DNA from: UBA5738 sp049641805
GTDB taxonomy: Bacteria > Patescibacteriota > Minisyncoccia > Minisyncoccales > UBA5738
NCBI GenBank assembly: GCA_049641805.1
Contig: JBARNX010000071.1
Span: forward strand, 1-23,428
Length of the DNA stretch: 23,428 nt
Direction: 5' to 3'
In this document: positions 15,094 through 22,059 of the stretch, piece by piece
Numbering within the stretch: the first letter of the stretch is position 1
Layout: each line of letters begins with the position of its first letter
Notes under the pieces: model-generated
The model's input: the letters and a program-made list of their open reading frames with translations, nothing else
Databases searched by the model: none
Told to the model about the DNA's origin: nothing
Position numbers and translations under genes: made by a program

Positions 15094-17121
15094 TTATTTT
15101 TTTACCCGCCACTCCGGATTTTTCTCGATTGCAACGATGGTTTTTTCCTGCCAATCGCCGATCTCTTTTGAATCCAGCGTTTTTTGATCGGAGTGAAGAT
15201 GGAATTTAAACAGAATGTTTTTGTTTTTGCCGGAAATATACGGCGCGCCGGATATTTCAAAACTTTTAATCAATTTCAGATTGTCCGCCGCTTTTACCGC
15301 GGCCATCACATCGCCCGAAAATGTTTGAATCGGCATATCAACCGAAATATCGCGAATCGCTTCGGGATAAATCGACAACCGCTTGTATTCAATCTTCCGC
15401 GTAGCCATCACCGATAACACATCCAAACTTATTTCAAAAACCGCCAACGGTCCCAATCCCAATGCCGCGCCAACCGCCGCGGTTAATTGCCCGATAATAC
15501 CGATTTCCTTGCCGTTGGCAAAAACGCGCGCGCTCCGCGCCGGGTCAAAAAGCGAATCAACGCGGTCTCCCAGCGGCACGCAGCGAAAATCCGCGATACC
15601 CAACTTTCGGCAAACAAATTCCAGCGCGCCCTTCGCTTCAAAAAATGAACCGCCGCGGTCAAATCCGGACAGCATTGTCGGCTCCATCCGCAAATCCGGC
15701 GCAAAAATCCGTCCAATCTCAAATTGCCGCAAAATTTCGGTTTGCGAATTGGCCGCCGCGTTTTTCAGCAACCCCGGCAAAAGACTGGGCCGCATAAACC
15801 GCAAATCCGCGTTAACCGGATTCTTAATCTCCAAAACATCATTTTCTCTGAAATCGAAATTTCGGCAATCGGCGGCGGATATGAAAGTGGAATTGCGCGT
15901 CTCGGTCCATCCGGCCGCGGTCAGCGCGTCCTTTGTGATATTTTTCCACCGCCAGAAATAATTTTCCGCCGGTGGCGCTATCGTCGCCGCCGGCAATTCC
16001 GGATCAATCGCCTCATAGCCGCCAATACGGCCAATTTCTTCAATCAAGTCCTGCGGCGCGAAAACATCGGTGCGACGCGTGGGCGACGCAACCTCCAGCG
16101 ACAGCCCTTTGCCTTTGCGCACCGAAAACCCCAGCGATTCCAATATTTTTTTCACGCGCGCGGTTTGCAATTGGATTCCCAACAGCTTTTCCGCGTTTTC
16201 CATTTCCAAAATAATCTTCTTTGGCTTTGCCGGAGCGGGATAGCAATCCACCGCGCCCGCCAAAACCTGTCCGCCGGAAATTTGGGCAATCAGTTCCGCG
16301 GCGCGCCGGGCAACCTCGGCGGTTTGGGCCGGATCAAGGTCATGCTCGAAACGCAGCGACGCGTCGGTCTGCAAACCAAGCCGGCGCGACGCCGCCCGTA
16401 CCGACCGGCGGTCAAAATTGGCCGATTCAATCACAATTGCGACAGTTTTTTCCGAAATCTCCGCGCGCCGGCCGCCTTTGATACCCGCGACCGCCAGCGG
16501 TCCGGTTTCATCGCTGATAACCAGAGTCTTCGAGTCCAGTTCGTATTTTTTCCCGGTCAGCGCATCGATTGTTTCGCCGTTTCTCGCGAAACGCACGATA
16601 ATTTTTTTGGCTTTTGTTTTTGATCCGGAGTTTTGCAATTTGTCCCAATCAAATGCGTGCAACGGCTGGCCGGTTTCCAAGAGCACATAATTGGTCGCGT
16701 CAACTACATTGTTGATTGCGCGCATTCCACACGCCTCAAGCCGCTCCCGCATCCATTTGGGCGACGGCCCGATCTTGACGCCGCTCACTATCATTGCCGT
16801 ATAACGCCGGCAGGCTTCCGGATTTTCGATTTTCACATCTGCCAGAGTTTTGGCCGCAATCGCGTTTTTCATTTTATCCGCTTTTGTTTTGGGCAATATC
16901 AATTTTCGGCCCAAAATCGCGCCAATCTCCCGCGCGATGCCGATATGCGCGAAACAATCCGGCCGGTTGGACAAAATCGAAATATCAAAAATCGCGTCCT
17001 TGCCTTTCTTCCGGATTGCTTCCACCTCAAAACTGTGCCTGATTATCAAATCCGCCAGAACTTTGGGTTCGGGCAATTTCTTCTCAAAAAACGATTGAAG
17101 CCAATTATAAGAAAATAACAT
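15094..17121 (-). CDS. pheT: Phenylalanine-tRNA ligase beta subunit, lacking the tRNA-binding OB domain
   Basis: Beta subunit of the (alpha-beta)2 PheRS. The ATG at 17121 gives MLFSYNWLQSFF, the usual PheT beginning. A start at 17145 would translate repeat sequence. In place of the ~110-residue EMAP-type OB domain, the N-terminal helix (IIRHSFEVEAI) runs straight into ISILSNRPDCFAHIGIAREI, so B2 is missing. Editing-region B3/B4 (NVVDATNYVLLETGQPLHAFD), B5 (PTRRTDVFAPQDLIEEIGRI), the catalytic-like B6/B7 and the C-terminal anticodon-binding FDX-ACB domain (YKRLSIYPEAIRDISVD) are present. The 675 residues compare with about 790-800 normally. pheS lies upstream, and the spacer is filled by repeat element C. 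Confidence 0.94.
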   Translation of the reverse strand: MLFSYNWLQSFFEKKLPEPKVLADLIIRHSFEVEAIRKKGKDAIFDISILSNRPDCFAHIGIAREIGAILGRKLILPKTKADKMKNAIAAKTLADVKIENPEACRRYTAMIVSGVKIGPSPKWMRERLEACGMRAINNVVDATNYVLLETGQPLHAFDWDKLQNSGSKTKAKKIIVRFARNGETIDALTGKKYELDSKTLVISDETGPLAVAGIKGGRRAEISEKTVAIVIESANFDRRSVRAASRRLGLQTDASLRFEHDLDPAQTAEVARRAAELIAQISGGQVLAGAVDCYPAPAKPKKIILEMENAEKLLGIQLQTARVKKILESLGFSVRKGKGLSLEVASPTRRTDVFAPQDLIEEIGRIGGYEAIDPELPAATIAPPAENYFWRWKNITKDALTAAGWTETRNSTFISAADCRNFDFRENDVLEIKNPVNADLRFMRPSLLPGLLKNAAANSQTEILRQFEIGRIFAPDLRMEPTMLSGFDRGGSFFEAKGALEFVCRKLGIADFRCVPLGDRVDSLFDPARSARVFANGKEIGIIGQLTAAVGAALGLGPLAVFEISLDVLSVMATRKIEYKRLSIYPEAIRDISVDMPIQTFSGDVMAAVKAADNLKLIKSFEISGAPYISGKNKNILFKFHLHSDQKTLDSKEIGDWQEKTIVAIEKNPEWRVKK

Positions 17122-17123
17122 AA

Positions 17124-17280
17124 TTTCAGAATTTCCAATTACCAATTTCCAATAAATGTCAGAATTTCAGAATTTAAATTTTGGAATTTCAACATTTTAA
17201 AATTTAATTGAGTGGAGCAAAATCAAGGTTTCGCGAAGCGAGCTCTTATTTTGAAATTGGAAATTGGAAATTTGTCATTT
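17124..17280. repeat. AT-rich inverted-repeat element, copy C
   Basis: Fills the pheS-pheT spacer. It begins with TTTCCAATTACCAATTTCC, which is identical in copy D (21101-21216), and ends with the near-inverse AAATTGGAAATTGGAAATTT. A G+C-richer stretch in the middle (GGTTTCGCGAAGCGAGCTC, from 17228) looks like added sequence. Confidence 0.6.
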
Positions 17281-17310
17281 CAATTTTAACGCTATTGAGC
17301 GTTAAAATTG
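17281..17310. repeat. Hairpin spanning the pheS stop codon
   Basis: Perfect 13-bp arms CAATTTTAACGCT (17281-17293) and AGCGTTAAAATTG (17298-17310) with loop ATTG. One arm contains the last pheS codons and its TAA. No T run follows on the minus strand, so it is not an ordinary terminator. Confidence 0.6.
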
Positions 17311-18378
17311 ATCCAAAAATCTTTGGTCGCTGTCGTAAAACAAGCGAATATCATTAACTTTATATTTGATCATCGCCAACCGGTCCATGCCGATGCCGAA
17401 AGCAAATCCCTGCCAGAATTGCGGATTGACGCCCGCGTTTTTCAAAACATTCGAGTGTACCATGCCCGCGCCCATCACTTCCATCCAGCCCGTGCCTTTG
17501 CACGCCGAACAACCCTTGCCCGCGCAATGCACGCACCGCAAATCGACCTCGAACGATGGCTCGGTGAATGGAAAAAACGACGGCCGCAGCCGGATATTGT
17601 CTTTTCCCGCGGTTGCCTTGGCGGAATTTTTCCCGTAAGTATCAAGCTCGGTCTCGGAATCGCAAAAAAATTGCTTGAAGAATTCATCGATAACCGCCTT
17701 GAAATTGGCCACCGAGAGCGCTTTGTCAACCATCAACCCTTCAATCTGATAAAAATTAGGCATATGGGACGCGTCAACCGCGTCGCGGCGGAAAACCCGG
17801 CCGGGCACGATCACTCGCAAAGGCGGCTGATGGTTTTCCATATAGCGCACCTGTCCCGGACTTGTGTGCGGACGCAGAGGCGACCCGTCTTTTAAGAATA
17901 AAGTGTCAAACACATCGCGCGCCGGATGGTCTTTGGGAATATTCAGCGCATCAAAGTTGTACCACTCGTTTTCGATCTCTCGGCTTTGAATGATCTCGAA
18001 TCCCATCCCGTAAAAAATCTCGGCAATCCGCCGCTCCACCAAGGTGAGCGGATGCAAATGTCCCACCCTCGGCTTAACTCCGGGCAAAGTAACATCCAGC
18101 CAATCCTTGTCCAACCCCTCGTTCTTGTTTTTCTCCTTCAATCCGGCCGTCTTTTCCTCAAACGCCGCCAAGATTTCTTGCTTTATTCGGTTAGCCTTCA
18201 CCCCGGCCGCCCCGCGTTCCTCTTTTGACAATTTTCCCAATGATTTAAAGAATTCCCCCAATACCCCATCCTTGTCCAGATATTTTTTGTTAATCAAAAC
18301 CAGCTCACTTTCGCCTTGAGCTTTTTCAATCTCCGCCACCGCCTCCATCTTGATTTTTCCCAAATCCAAAACTTCCAT
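17302..18378 (-). CDS. pheS: Phenylalanine-tRNA ligase alpha subunit
   Basis: Catalytic subunit of PheRS. The ATG at 18378 gives 358 residues starting MEVLDLGKIK. An in-frame ATG at 18432 is rejected because a good promoter lies between the two. An N-terminal coiled-coil arm is followed by class II motif 1 (HPLTLVERRIAEIFYGMGF), motif 2 (LRVIVPGRVFRRDAVDASH) and motif 3 (FAFGIGMDRLAMIKY). A zinc-ribbon-like insert has C282, C285, C290 and C293 (CVHCAGKGCSACKGTGW), found in a subset of PheS proteins. It leads the pheS-pheT-gyrB run. Confidence 0.96.
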   Translation of the reverse strand: MEVLDLGKIKMEAVAEIEKAQGESELVLINKKYLDKDGVLGEFFKSLGKLSKEERGAAGVKANRIKQEILAAFEEKTAGLKEKNKNEGLDKDWLDVTLPGVKPRVGHLHPLTLVERRIAEIFYGMGFEIIQSREIENEWYNFDALNIPKDHPARDVFDTLFLKDGSPLRPHTSPGQVRYMENHQPPLRVIVPGRVFRRDAVDASHMPNFYQIEGLMVDKALSVANFKAVIDEFFKQFFCDSETELDTYGKNSAKATAGKDNIRLRPSFFPFTEPSFEVDLRCVHCAGKGCSACKGTGWMEVMGAGMVHSNVLKNAGVNPQFWQGFAFGIGMDRLAMIKYKVNDIRLFYDSDQRFLDQF

Positions 18379-18398
18379 TGTGATGTAAACAATACTAT

Positions 18399-18427
18399 AT
18401 TTTACCCCATTCCAAATAAAAAAACAA
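18399..18427 (-). promoter_or_regulatory. Promoter for pheS-pheT
   Basis: TTGTTT (18422-18427, minus strand), 17 bases, then TAAAAT (18399-18404). The predicted start is near 18392, leaving a leader of about 14 bases before the ATG at 18378. No T-box leader is possible in so short a space. Confidence 0.6.
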
Positions 18428-18432
18428 CCCAT

Positions 18433-18837
18433 TTACGACTTGTGATGTAAAATCTTACCGCCGATGATTTTGAGATTATGTTTTGCCGTCAGCGGATAGA
18501 TTATTTTGTCCAGATCATAACAGTAATCGGCAGTACGCGCCTTTTTAAAATAAGGGATCAACTCCGGCGTCTTGGCTAAATAATCAAATAATCGGGCGCG
18601 AATTTAGGTCGATAAATTAATATGCTCAATATAGACCTCTGCCACGCCGCTATTTTTTAATTCCGCGAAAAGGTTTTCCAGTTTGTCGGCGCGGGCGGTA
18701 AGATAAGGCAAGAGCGGGCCGATAAATGCATATATTGGAATTCCTGCATTATGCAATTCCCTTAGGGCGTTGATTCGCGACGAAACCGGTGGCGCATTAC
18801 CTTCCAGAAATCGCGACACGGCATCGTCCAAAACTTT
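18433..18837 (-). pseudogene. Remnant of a radical-SAM family protein
   Basis: In one frame the minus strand reads KVLDDAVSRFLEGNAPP, RINALRELHNAGIPIYAFIG and VAEVYIEHINLST, then a TAA at 18604-18606. The same frame continues with IRARLFDYLAKTPELIPYFK to a final TAA at 18433-18435. The GNAPP..RINALRELHNAGIP pattern matches the C-terminal half of radical-SAM proteins of the spore photolyase/Elp3-like type. The internal stop sits where LSPYI-like sequence is expected, consistent with Tyr TAT to TAA. The N-terminal half with the CxxxCxxC motif is missing. An in-frame TAG at 18838-18840 and transposon repeats follow at once. It is therefore doubly broken. Confidence 0.75.
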
Positions 18838-18858
18838 CTATTAAAGCTGTTGATAAAG

Positions 18859-18914
18859 CTGTTGAAATCAAATATCAACAGTAGCGTAAGGCTGTTGATA
18901 TTTGATTTCAACAG
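18859..18914. repeat. Transposase-flanking hairpin repeat 1
   Basis: Perfect 23-bp inverted repeat, 18859-18881 with 18892-18914, around a 10-base centre. The arm core is GTTGAAATCAAATATCAAC. It is downstream of the transposase gene. Its centre, read on the minus strand (CCTTACGCTA), resembles that of repeat 2 read on the plus strand, so the two copies face opposite ways. Confidence 0.85.
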
Positions 18915-18927
18915 TGCCATAACTTCG

Positions 18928-19629
18928 TTAATCAATCGATGCTTCGCGCAAGAATTTCGCGATCCCGCCGCGACTGAACGCATCGAAAGCAAATTTTTTA
19001 TAATTTTCAATTGTTTTAAATTTATCATCCAAAATGTCACGATCCACGATCAATCTCTTTTTTTTGCCAAACGATTCAGCTAAACTGCAAAAATCATAAT
19101 CCGTTGCCATATTGAAAGATTTGCCGAAATCATTTCTTAAATCCGCCCCATCAATTAATTCAAACGGGTTAAAAACTTGTATATATGCATCAACATATTG
19201 CAAATGGACTTCATCTTTAATTGTTCGCGCTTTATAAGAACCTTGAAAAATTTTCCCTACATTATTTTCTTTCGTGTTCTTATAGTTCGTATATCCAACA
19301 CCCACGCGTCGCATAAATGCGGTAATACCGCCTTCTTTGATTTCTTTTAAAAGCAAATGAAAATGGTTCGGCATAAGGCAATATGCCAATATTTTGACTA
19401 TCGGCCGCTGGGCTTTCCATTCCTTGGGCCAATCATATCGGTTGAAATTCGATTTCAACAAAAATGATATATTGCGCAATTTGTTAACCGACGACGCTTC
19501 ATCGTTGAAATACCGCAGAATATTAACAAAACGCCAGCGATCATTAATGTCGTTAACAATATCCATCTTCCGATTGCCGCGATTATAAACATGAACAAAA
19601 TCACCAACACAAAAAGGCTCTTTTCTCAT
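18928..19629 (-). CDS. Y1 transposase, REP-associated (RAYT/TnpA-REP) type
   Basis: Single-strand DNA HUH endonuclease/transposase of the IS200/Y1_Tnp fold. The HUH motif is H89-F-H91 in CLMPNHFHLLL. The catalytic tyrosine is Y113 or Y116 in GVGYTNYKN. The following GKIFQGSYKARTI is the family's usual GxlfqgRyk segment, with Ser for Arg. The N-terminus (VGDFVHVYNRGNRK) matches the family's hVynRgv start. At 233 residues it is longer than IS200 TnpA (~150) and typical of RAYTs. It appears intact and is flanked by hairpin repeats that are its probable substrates. The upstream repeat may also supply its -35 box. Confidence 0.88.
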   Translation of the reverse strand: MRKEPFCVGDFVHVYNRGNRKMDIVNDINDRWRFVNILRYFNDEASSVNKLRNISFLLKSNFNRYDWPKEWKAQRPIVKILAYCLMPNHFHLLLKEIKEGGITAFMRRVGVGYTNYKNTKENNVGKIFQGSYKARTIKDEVHLQYVDAYIQVFNPFELIDGADLRNDFGKSFNMATDYDFCSLAESFGKKKRLIVDRDILDDKFKTIENYKKFAFDAFSRGGIAKFLREASID

Positions 19630-19635
19630 ACTAAA

Positions 19636-19665
19636 ATTTTAACACAACAAAACTGTTGAAATCAA
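19636..19665 (-). promoter_or_regulatory. Possible leaderless promoter for the transposase
   Basis: TTGATT (19660-19665, minus strand), 18 bases, then TAAAAT (19636-19641). The -35 lies inside hairpin repeat 2. Seven bases past the -10 is 19629, the A of the transposase ATG. Confidence 0.4.
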
Positions 19666-19708
19666 ATATCAACATCCTTAAGCTCCTGTTGATATTTGAT
19701 TTCAACAG
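19653..19708. repeat. Transposase-flanking hairpin repeat 2
   Basis: 22-bp inverted repeat, 19653-19674 with 19687-19708, and a 12-base centre. The arms are the same sequence as repeat 1 apart from one base. It lies upstream of the transposase start and downstream of tRNA-Thr. Confidence 0.85.
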
Positions 19709-19753
19709 CTTTCATCAATAGAATTTGTTAAAGTATTGATTACATATTTTACG

Positions 19754-19780
19754 AAAAAAATCGCCGTAAAAGCGATTTTT
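19754..19780 (-). terminator. Terminator after tRNA-Thr
   Basis: 9-bp stem AAAAATCGC / GCGATTTTT (19756-19764 with 19772-19780), 7-base loop, then further T on the minus strand. It begins six bases after the tRNA 3' end. Confidence 0.8.
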
Positions 19781-19786
19781 CACATG

Positions 19787-19858
19787 AGCCGACGAAGGGA
19801 TTCGGACCCCCGACCTACTGTTTACAAAACAGTTGCTCTACCGCTGAGCTACGCCGGC
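19787..19858 (-). tRNA. tRNA-Thr (anticodon UGU)
   Basis: A full cloverleaf reads on the minus strand: acceptor GCCGGCG / CGTCGGC with one G-U pair, D arm GCTCAGCGGTAGAGC, anticodon stem ACTGT / ACAGT with loop TTTGTAA (UGU at 34-36), and T arm GGGGG-TTCGAAT-CCCTT. The discriminator base is T. CCA is not encoded (CATG follows), so it must be added after transcription. It reads ACN-type Thr codons. The tRNA borders the transposase island. Confidence 0.95.
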
Positions 19859-19974
19859 GCGGATAGCTGATGAGTTGCGAGAAATGGGTTAATGAGGAAA
19901 TACGAATACAAAATACAAATACAGATCAAATGACAACTTGTATATTACTTTAAATCGGCAAATTATCAAGTTCC

Positions 19975-20000
19975 AAAAAAGATAGCCTCGCGGTTATCTT
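19975..20000 (-). terminator. Terminator after the membrane-anchored unknown gene
   Basis: On the minus strand AAGATAACC pairs with GGCTATCTT (one G-U pair) across GCGA and is followed by TTTT. It lies 12 bases past the stop at 20012 and likely ends the rpsB-tsf transcript as well. Confidence 0.75.
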
Positions 20001-20011
20001 CTTTTATGGGT

Positions 20012-20611
20012 TTACCATTTGAAAGGGTCTTTGAATCTTTTCTTTTTTGAATTGTGCTTTTTTTTGTTGCGCGATTCCCGGGACTGAACTTGTTCGGGCA
20101 TCACCACCCGGCCGATCATCGGTTCGGGCTTGACTAGCGTCAAATCCGTTGCGGTTTCGCCGGTTGCGTCCACCTCTTCTTCGGACGCTATTTCCAATTC
20201 AACCGCTGAAGTTTTCGCGTTGCGCTTGTGGGCCGGTTTTTTGGTTTTGACGATTGTTCTTAGATCGCGCCAGTAGTTGTCCAGAAGCGCTTCTTCTTTC
20301 TTTTTTTGGTCTTCGGCGCGCTCGCGCAATTTGACCATATAGTCGTTGATTTTGTTCTCGGCTTTCATAACTACCACGCGCACTTTCAAAAGCCTCTTTT
20401 GCACAAAATCAATCCAGGAAAAATCCTTGAGATAGCGGTTATTTTTCAATCGATCCGCAAACCAGTTCTTGGCCGCATCGCGGAAATTTAAAAGTTTCGC
20501 TTCAGGCGAAAGTTGCGCCTCTCGCATGGCTTGAGGCATTTTTCGCGCCGCGATTACGCCGATACCCGCGATACTCCCGATGAAAACTATGGAAGCGATC
20601 AATTCAACCAT
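20012..20611 (-). CDS. Membrane-anchored protein of unknown function
   Basis: No family recognised. The 199 residues start with one hydrophobic helix (about 4-22, LIASIVFIGSIAGIGVIAA) followed by positive charges (ARK), so it is probably an N-terminal anchor. Residues ~75-115 are highly charged and probably coiled-coil (VVVMKAENKINDYMVKLRER, EDQKKKEEALL). An acidic stretch follows (LEIASEEEVDATGE), and the tail is strongly basic (NKKKHNSKKKRFKDPFKW). It lies 42 bases after tsf on the same strand and before a terminator, so it is probably the last gene of the rpsB-tsf transcript. A basic tail next to ribosomal genes might mean nucleic-acid contact, but that is a guess. Confidence 0.75.
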   Translation of the reverse strand: MVELIASIVFIGSIAGIGVIAARKMPQAMREAQLSPEAKLLNFRDAAKNWFADRLKNNRYLKDFSWIDFVQKRLLKVRVVVMKAENKINDYMVKLRERAEDQKKKEEALLDNYWRDLRTIVKTKKPAHKRNAKTSAVELEIASEEEVDATGETATDLTLVKPEPMIGRVVMPEQVQSRESRNKKKHNSKKKRFKDPFKW

Positions 20612-20653
20612 AAATAGTTAATGGACAAGGTTAATAAGAAATGCAAAAAACGA

Positions 20654-21097
20654 TTATATTTCGAATCTGGCCGCTTTCTTGAGGATGATGTTTTCGCCCA
20701 CTTTGGCAACAGCTTCTTCGATGAGATCTTTGACGGATTTGGCCGGATTTTTGATCCATGGCGAAGCTAAAATAATTTCCAAATCATCACCCATGGCCGC
20801 GATTTGCAGGCAAAGTTCGTGCGCGAGGCATTTGAAATCATCGGAATTTGCCACAAAATCGGTTTCGCAGCGCAACTCGACCATCACGCCGATCTTGCCG
20901 TTCGCGTGAAGATATGCGTCAACCTTGCCCTGGCCGGTCGTTCGATCGCTCTTTTTGGACGCCAAATCCTTACCCCATTTTTTCAGAATTTCTTTGGCTT
21001 TTTCAATGCTGCCGCCTTCTTCAACAGCTTTTTTGCATTCACCGATGGAAATTCCGGTCTCATCGCGAAGCTGTTTGATAAGTTCAATATTTGCCAT
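20654..21097 (-). CDS. tsf: Elongation factor Ts, short form
   Basis: Nucleotide-exchange factor for EF-Tu. The N-terminal UBA-like domain is canonical (LIKQLRDETGISIGECKKAV). The core follows with VELRCETDFVANSDDF, the Asp-Phe pair that enters EF-Tu, and the protein ends near GENIILKKAARFEI. At 147 residues it holds one core subdomain rather than the two of E. coli EF-Ts (283). Short forms of this sort are known (for example in Thermus, ~196), and this one is shorter still. It follows rpsB, the standard order, with an AT-rich repeat element in the spacer. Confidence 0.93.
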   Translation of the reverse strand: MANIELIKQLRDETGISIGECKKAVEEGGSIEKAKEILKKWGKDLASKKSDRTTGQGKVDAYLHANGKIGVMVELRCETDFVANSDDFKCLAHELCLQIAAMGDDLEIILASPWIKNPAKSVKDLIEEAVAKVGENIILKKAARFEI

Positions 21098-21100
21098 AGA

Positions 21101-21216
21101 ATTAAAATGTCAAAATTTCCAATTACCAATTTCCAATAAATTATAAAATGGCAGAATTTTTAAATTTCTAAATTCTGACACTCATTTTGACATTGGAAAT
21201 CGAAAATTTTGGAATT
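21101..21216. repeat. AT-rich inverted-repeat element, copy D
   Basis: Fills the rpsB-tsf spacer between the rpsB stop and the tsf start. It shares TTTCCAATTACCAATTTCC with copy C. On the complementary strand its centre, TTCTGCCATTTTATAATTT, resembles the centre of copy A (TTCTGACATTTTCTAATTT). Its outer ends are imperfect inverted repeats. Confidence 0.6.
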
Positions 21217-21934
21217 AGGCCTGTTTGGCTTCCGCGGGTTTTTCCGCGATAGCTTGCTTGCCGGCCAAAACCGCTTCCTTAACTTTACCCAAGATATAGG
21301 TCATTGACGACATTGAGTCGTCATTGGCAATGATTGAATAATCGGCCAAGTTGGGATCAATATTAACATCGGCGATGCCGATCACTTTCACGCCATTCTC
21401 GCTGGCTTCCTTAACCGCCAATTTATCCTTCTTCATATCAAGAACGAAAATGGCTTCGGGCATTTTCTCCATCATTTTGATTCCGCCCAGCTTCTTTTCC
21501 AGAACTTTGATCTCCTTTTGGATATCGGACTGCTCTTTTTTGGTGTATTTTTCAAACTCGCCGGCCGCGGTCTTGCGCTCCAGCTCTTTAAAATAGTCAA
21601 TGCGTTTTTTGATAATTTTGAAATTGGTGAAGGTCCCGCCAAGCCAGCGTTCGTTGACATAGGGCATATTGCCCGCCAGCGCCGCCTCTTTGACCATCTT
21701 CTTGAATTGGGTCTTGGTGCCCACAATCACGATTGTCTTGCCTTCACCCACGATTTTTTCAATATAATCCAGCGCCGCTTGGAATTTATCAACCACTTTT
21801 TCAAGATCGATAATGAAAACCGTATTGCGTACGCCAAAAATATAAGGCTTCATCTTGGGATGAATCCTTGATTTCTTATGGCCGAATTGCAAGCCTGCTT
21901 TTGACATTTCTTCAACTGAAAGATTGTTATTCAT
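21215..21934 (-). CDS. rpsB: 30S ribosomal protein S2
   Basis: Binds the 30S subunit near the mRNA exit. The ATG at 21934 gives 239 residues starting MNNNLSVEEMSKAGLQFGHK, which matches S2 starts. The in-frame ATG at 21967 would add 11 residues unlike the family. Diagnostic segments: GHKKSRIHPKMKPYIFGVRN, IVGTKTQFKKMV, VNERWLGGTFTNFKTI-like (ending FKIIKKR), PEAIFVLDMKKDKLAVKEA and ADVNIDPNLADYSIIANDDS. It is the first gene of the rpsB-tsf operon, divergent from rpmE-prfA. Confidence 0.96.
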   Translation of the reverse strand: MNNNLSVEEMSKAGLQFGHKKSRIHPKMKPYIFGVRNTVFIIDLEKVVDKFQAALDYIEKIVGEGKTIVIVGTKTQFKKMVKEAALAGNMPYVNERWLGGTFTNFKIIKKRIDYFKELERKTAAGEFEKYTKKEQSDIQKEIKVLEKKLGGIKMMEKMPEAIFVLDMKKDKLAVKEASENGVKVIGIADVNIDPNLADYSIIANDDSMSSMTYILGKVKEAVLAGKQAIAEKPAEAKQA

Positions 21935-21996
21935 TGTTTCTTGGTTTAACCTGTAAAATATTTTCACTTAACAGGCGCTAATTATCATATTTATAA

Positions 21997-22025
21997 TTCA
22001 TATCACATCCCGCCTCTTTTTTCAA
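21997..22025 (-). promoter_or_regulatory. Possible rpsB promoter
   Basis: TTGAAA (22020-22025, minus strand), 17 bases, then TATGAA (21997-22002). It would leave a leader of about 55 bases, room for the S2 autoregulatory structure known in other bacteria, though no specific fold is claimed. Nearby TATAAA-like sequences make the -10 assignment uncertain. Confidence 0.35.
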
Positions 22026-22059
22026 GCCTTTGGGCAACCGGCTCGCCCGCTCGAAGCTC

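Larger units (their letters stand above)
18859..19708 (-). mobile_element. REP-associated (IS200-like) transposase unit
   Basis: A Y1 transposase gene flanked on both sides by near-identical 56-bp hairpin repeats in opposite orientation. This is the arrangement known for REP-associated tyrosine transposases and their REP doublets. It lies between tRNA-Thr and pheS beside a truncated gene, a likely insertion or rearrangement site. Confidence 0.7.

Noticed and set aside
17122..17145. Upstream pheT start at 17145
   Set aside because: It would add residues encoded by repeat element C. MLFSYNWL at 17121 is the conserved beginning.
18379..18398. T-box or other amino-acid-responsive leader for pheS
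   Set aside because: The predicted leader is only about 14 bases, too short for any such element.
18379..18432. Upstream pheS start at 18432
   Set aside because: A promoter lies downstream of this ATG, and the added residues do not resemble the PheS N-terminus.
18604..18606. Recoding of a stop codon to explain the radical-SAM fragment
   Set aside because: The codon is TAA, which also ends intact genes here, and TGA is used as a normal stop. The upstream half of the gene is missing too, so decay is simpler.
18762..19040. 92-residue minus-strand frame between the transposase and the radical-SAM remnant
   Set aside because: It runs through the hairpin repeat and reads the two neighbouring genes in the wrong frame.
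18859..19708. CRISPR array from the repeated hairpins
   Set aside because: There are only two copies, they are palindromic and inverted, and a transposase gene rather than spacers lies between them.
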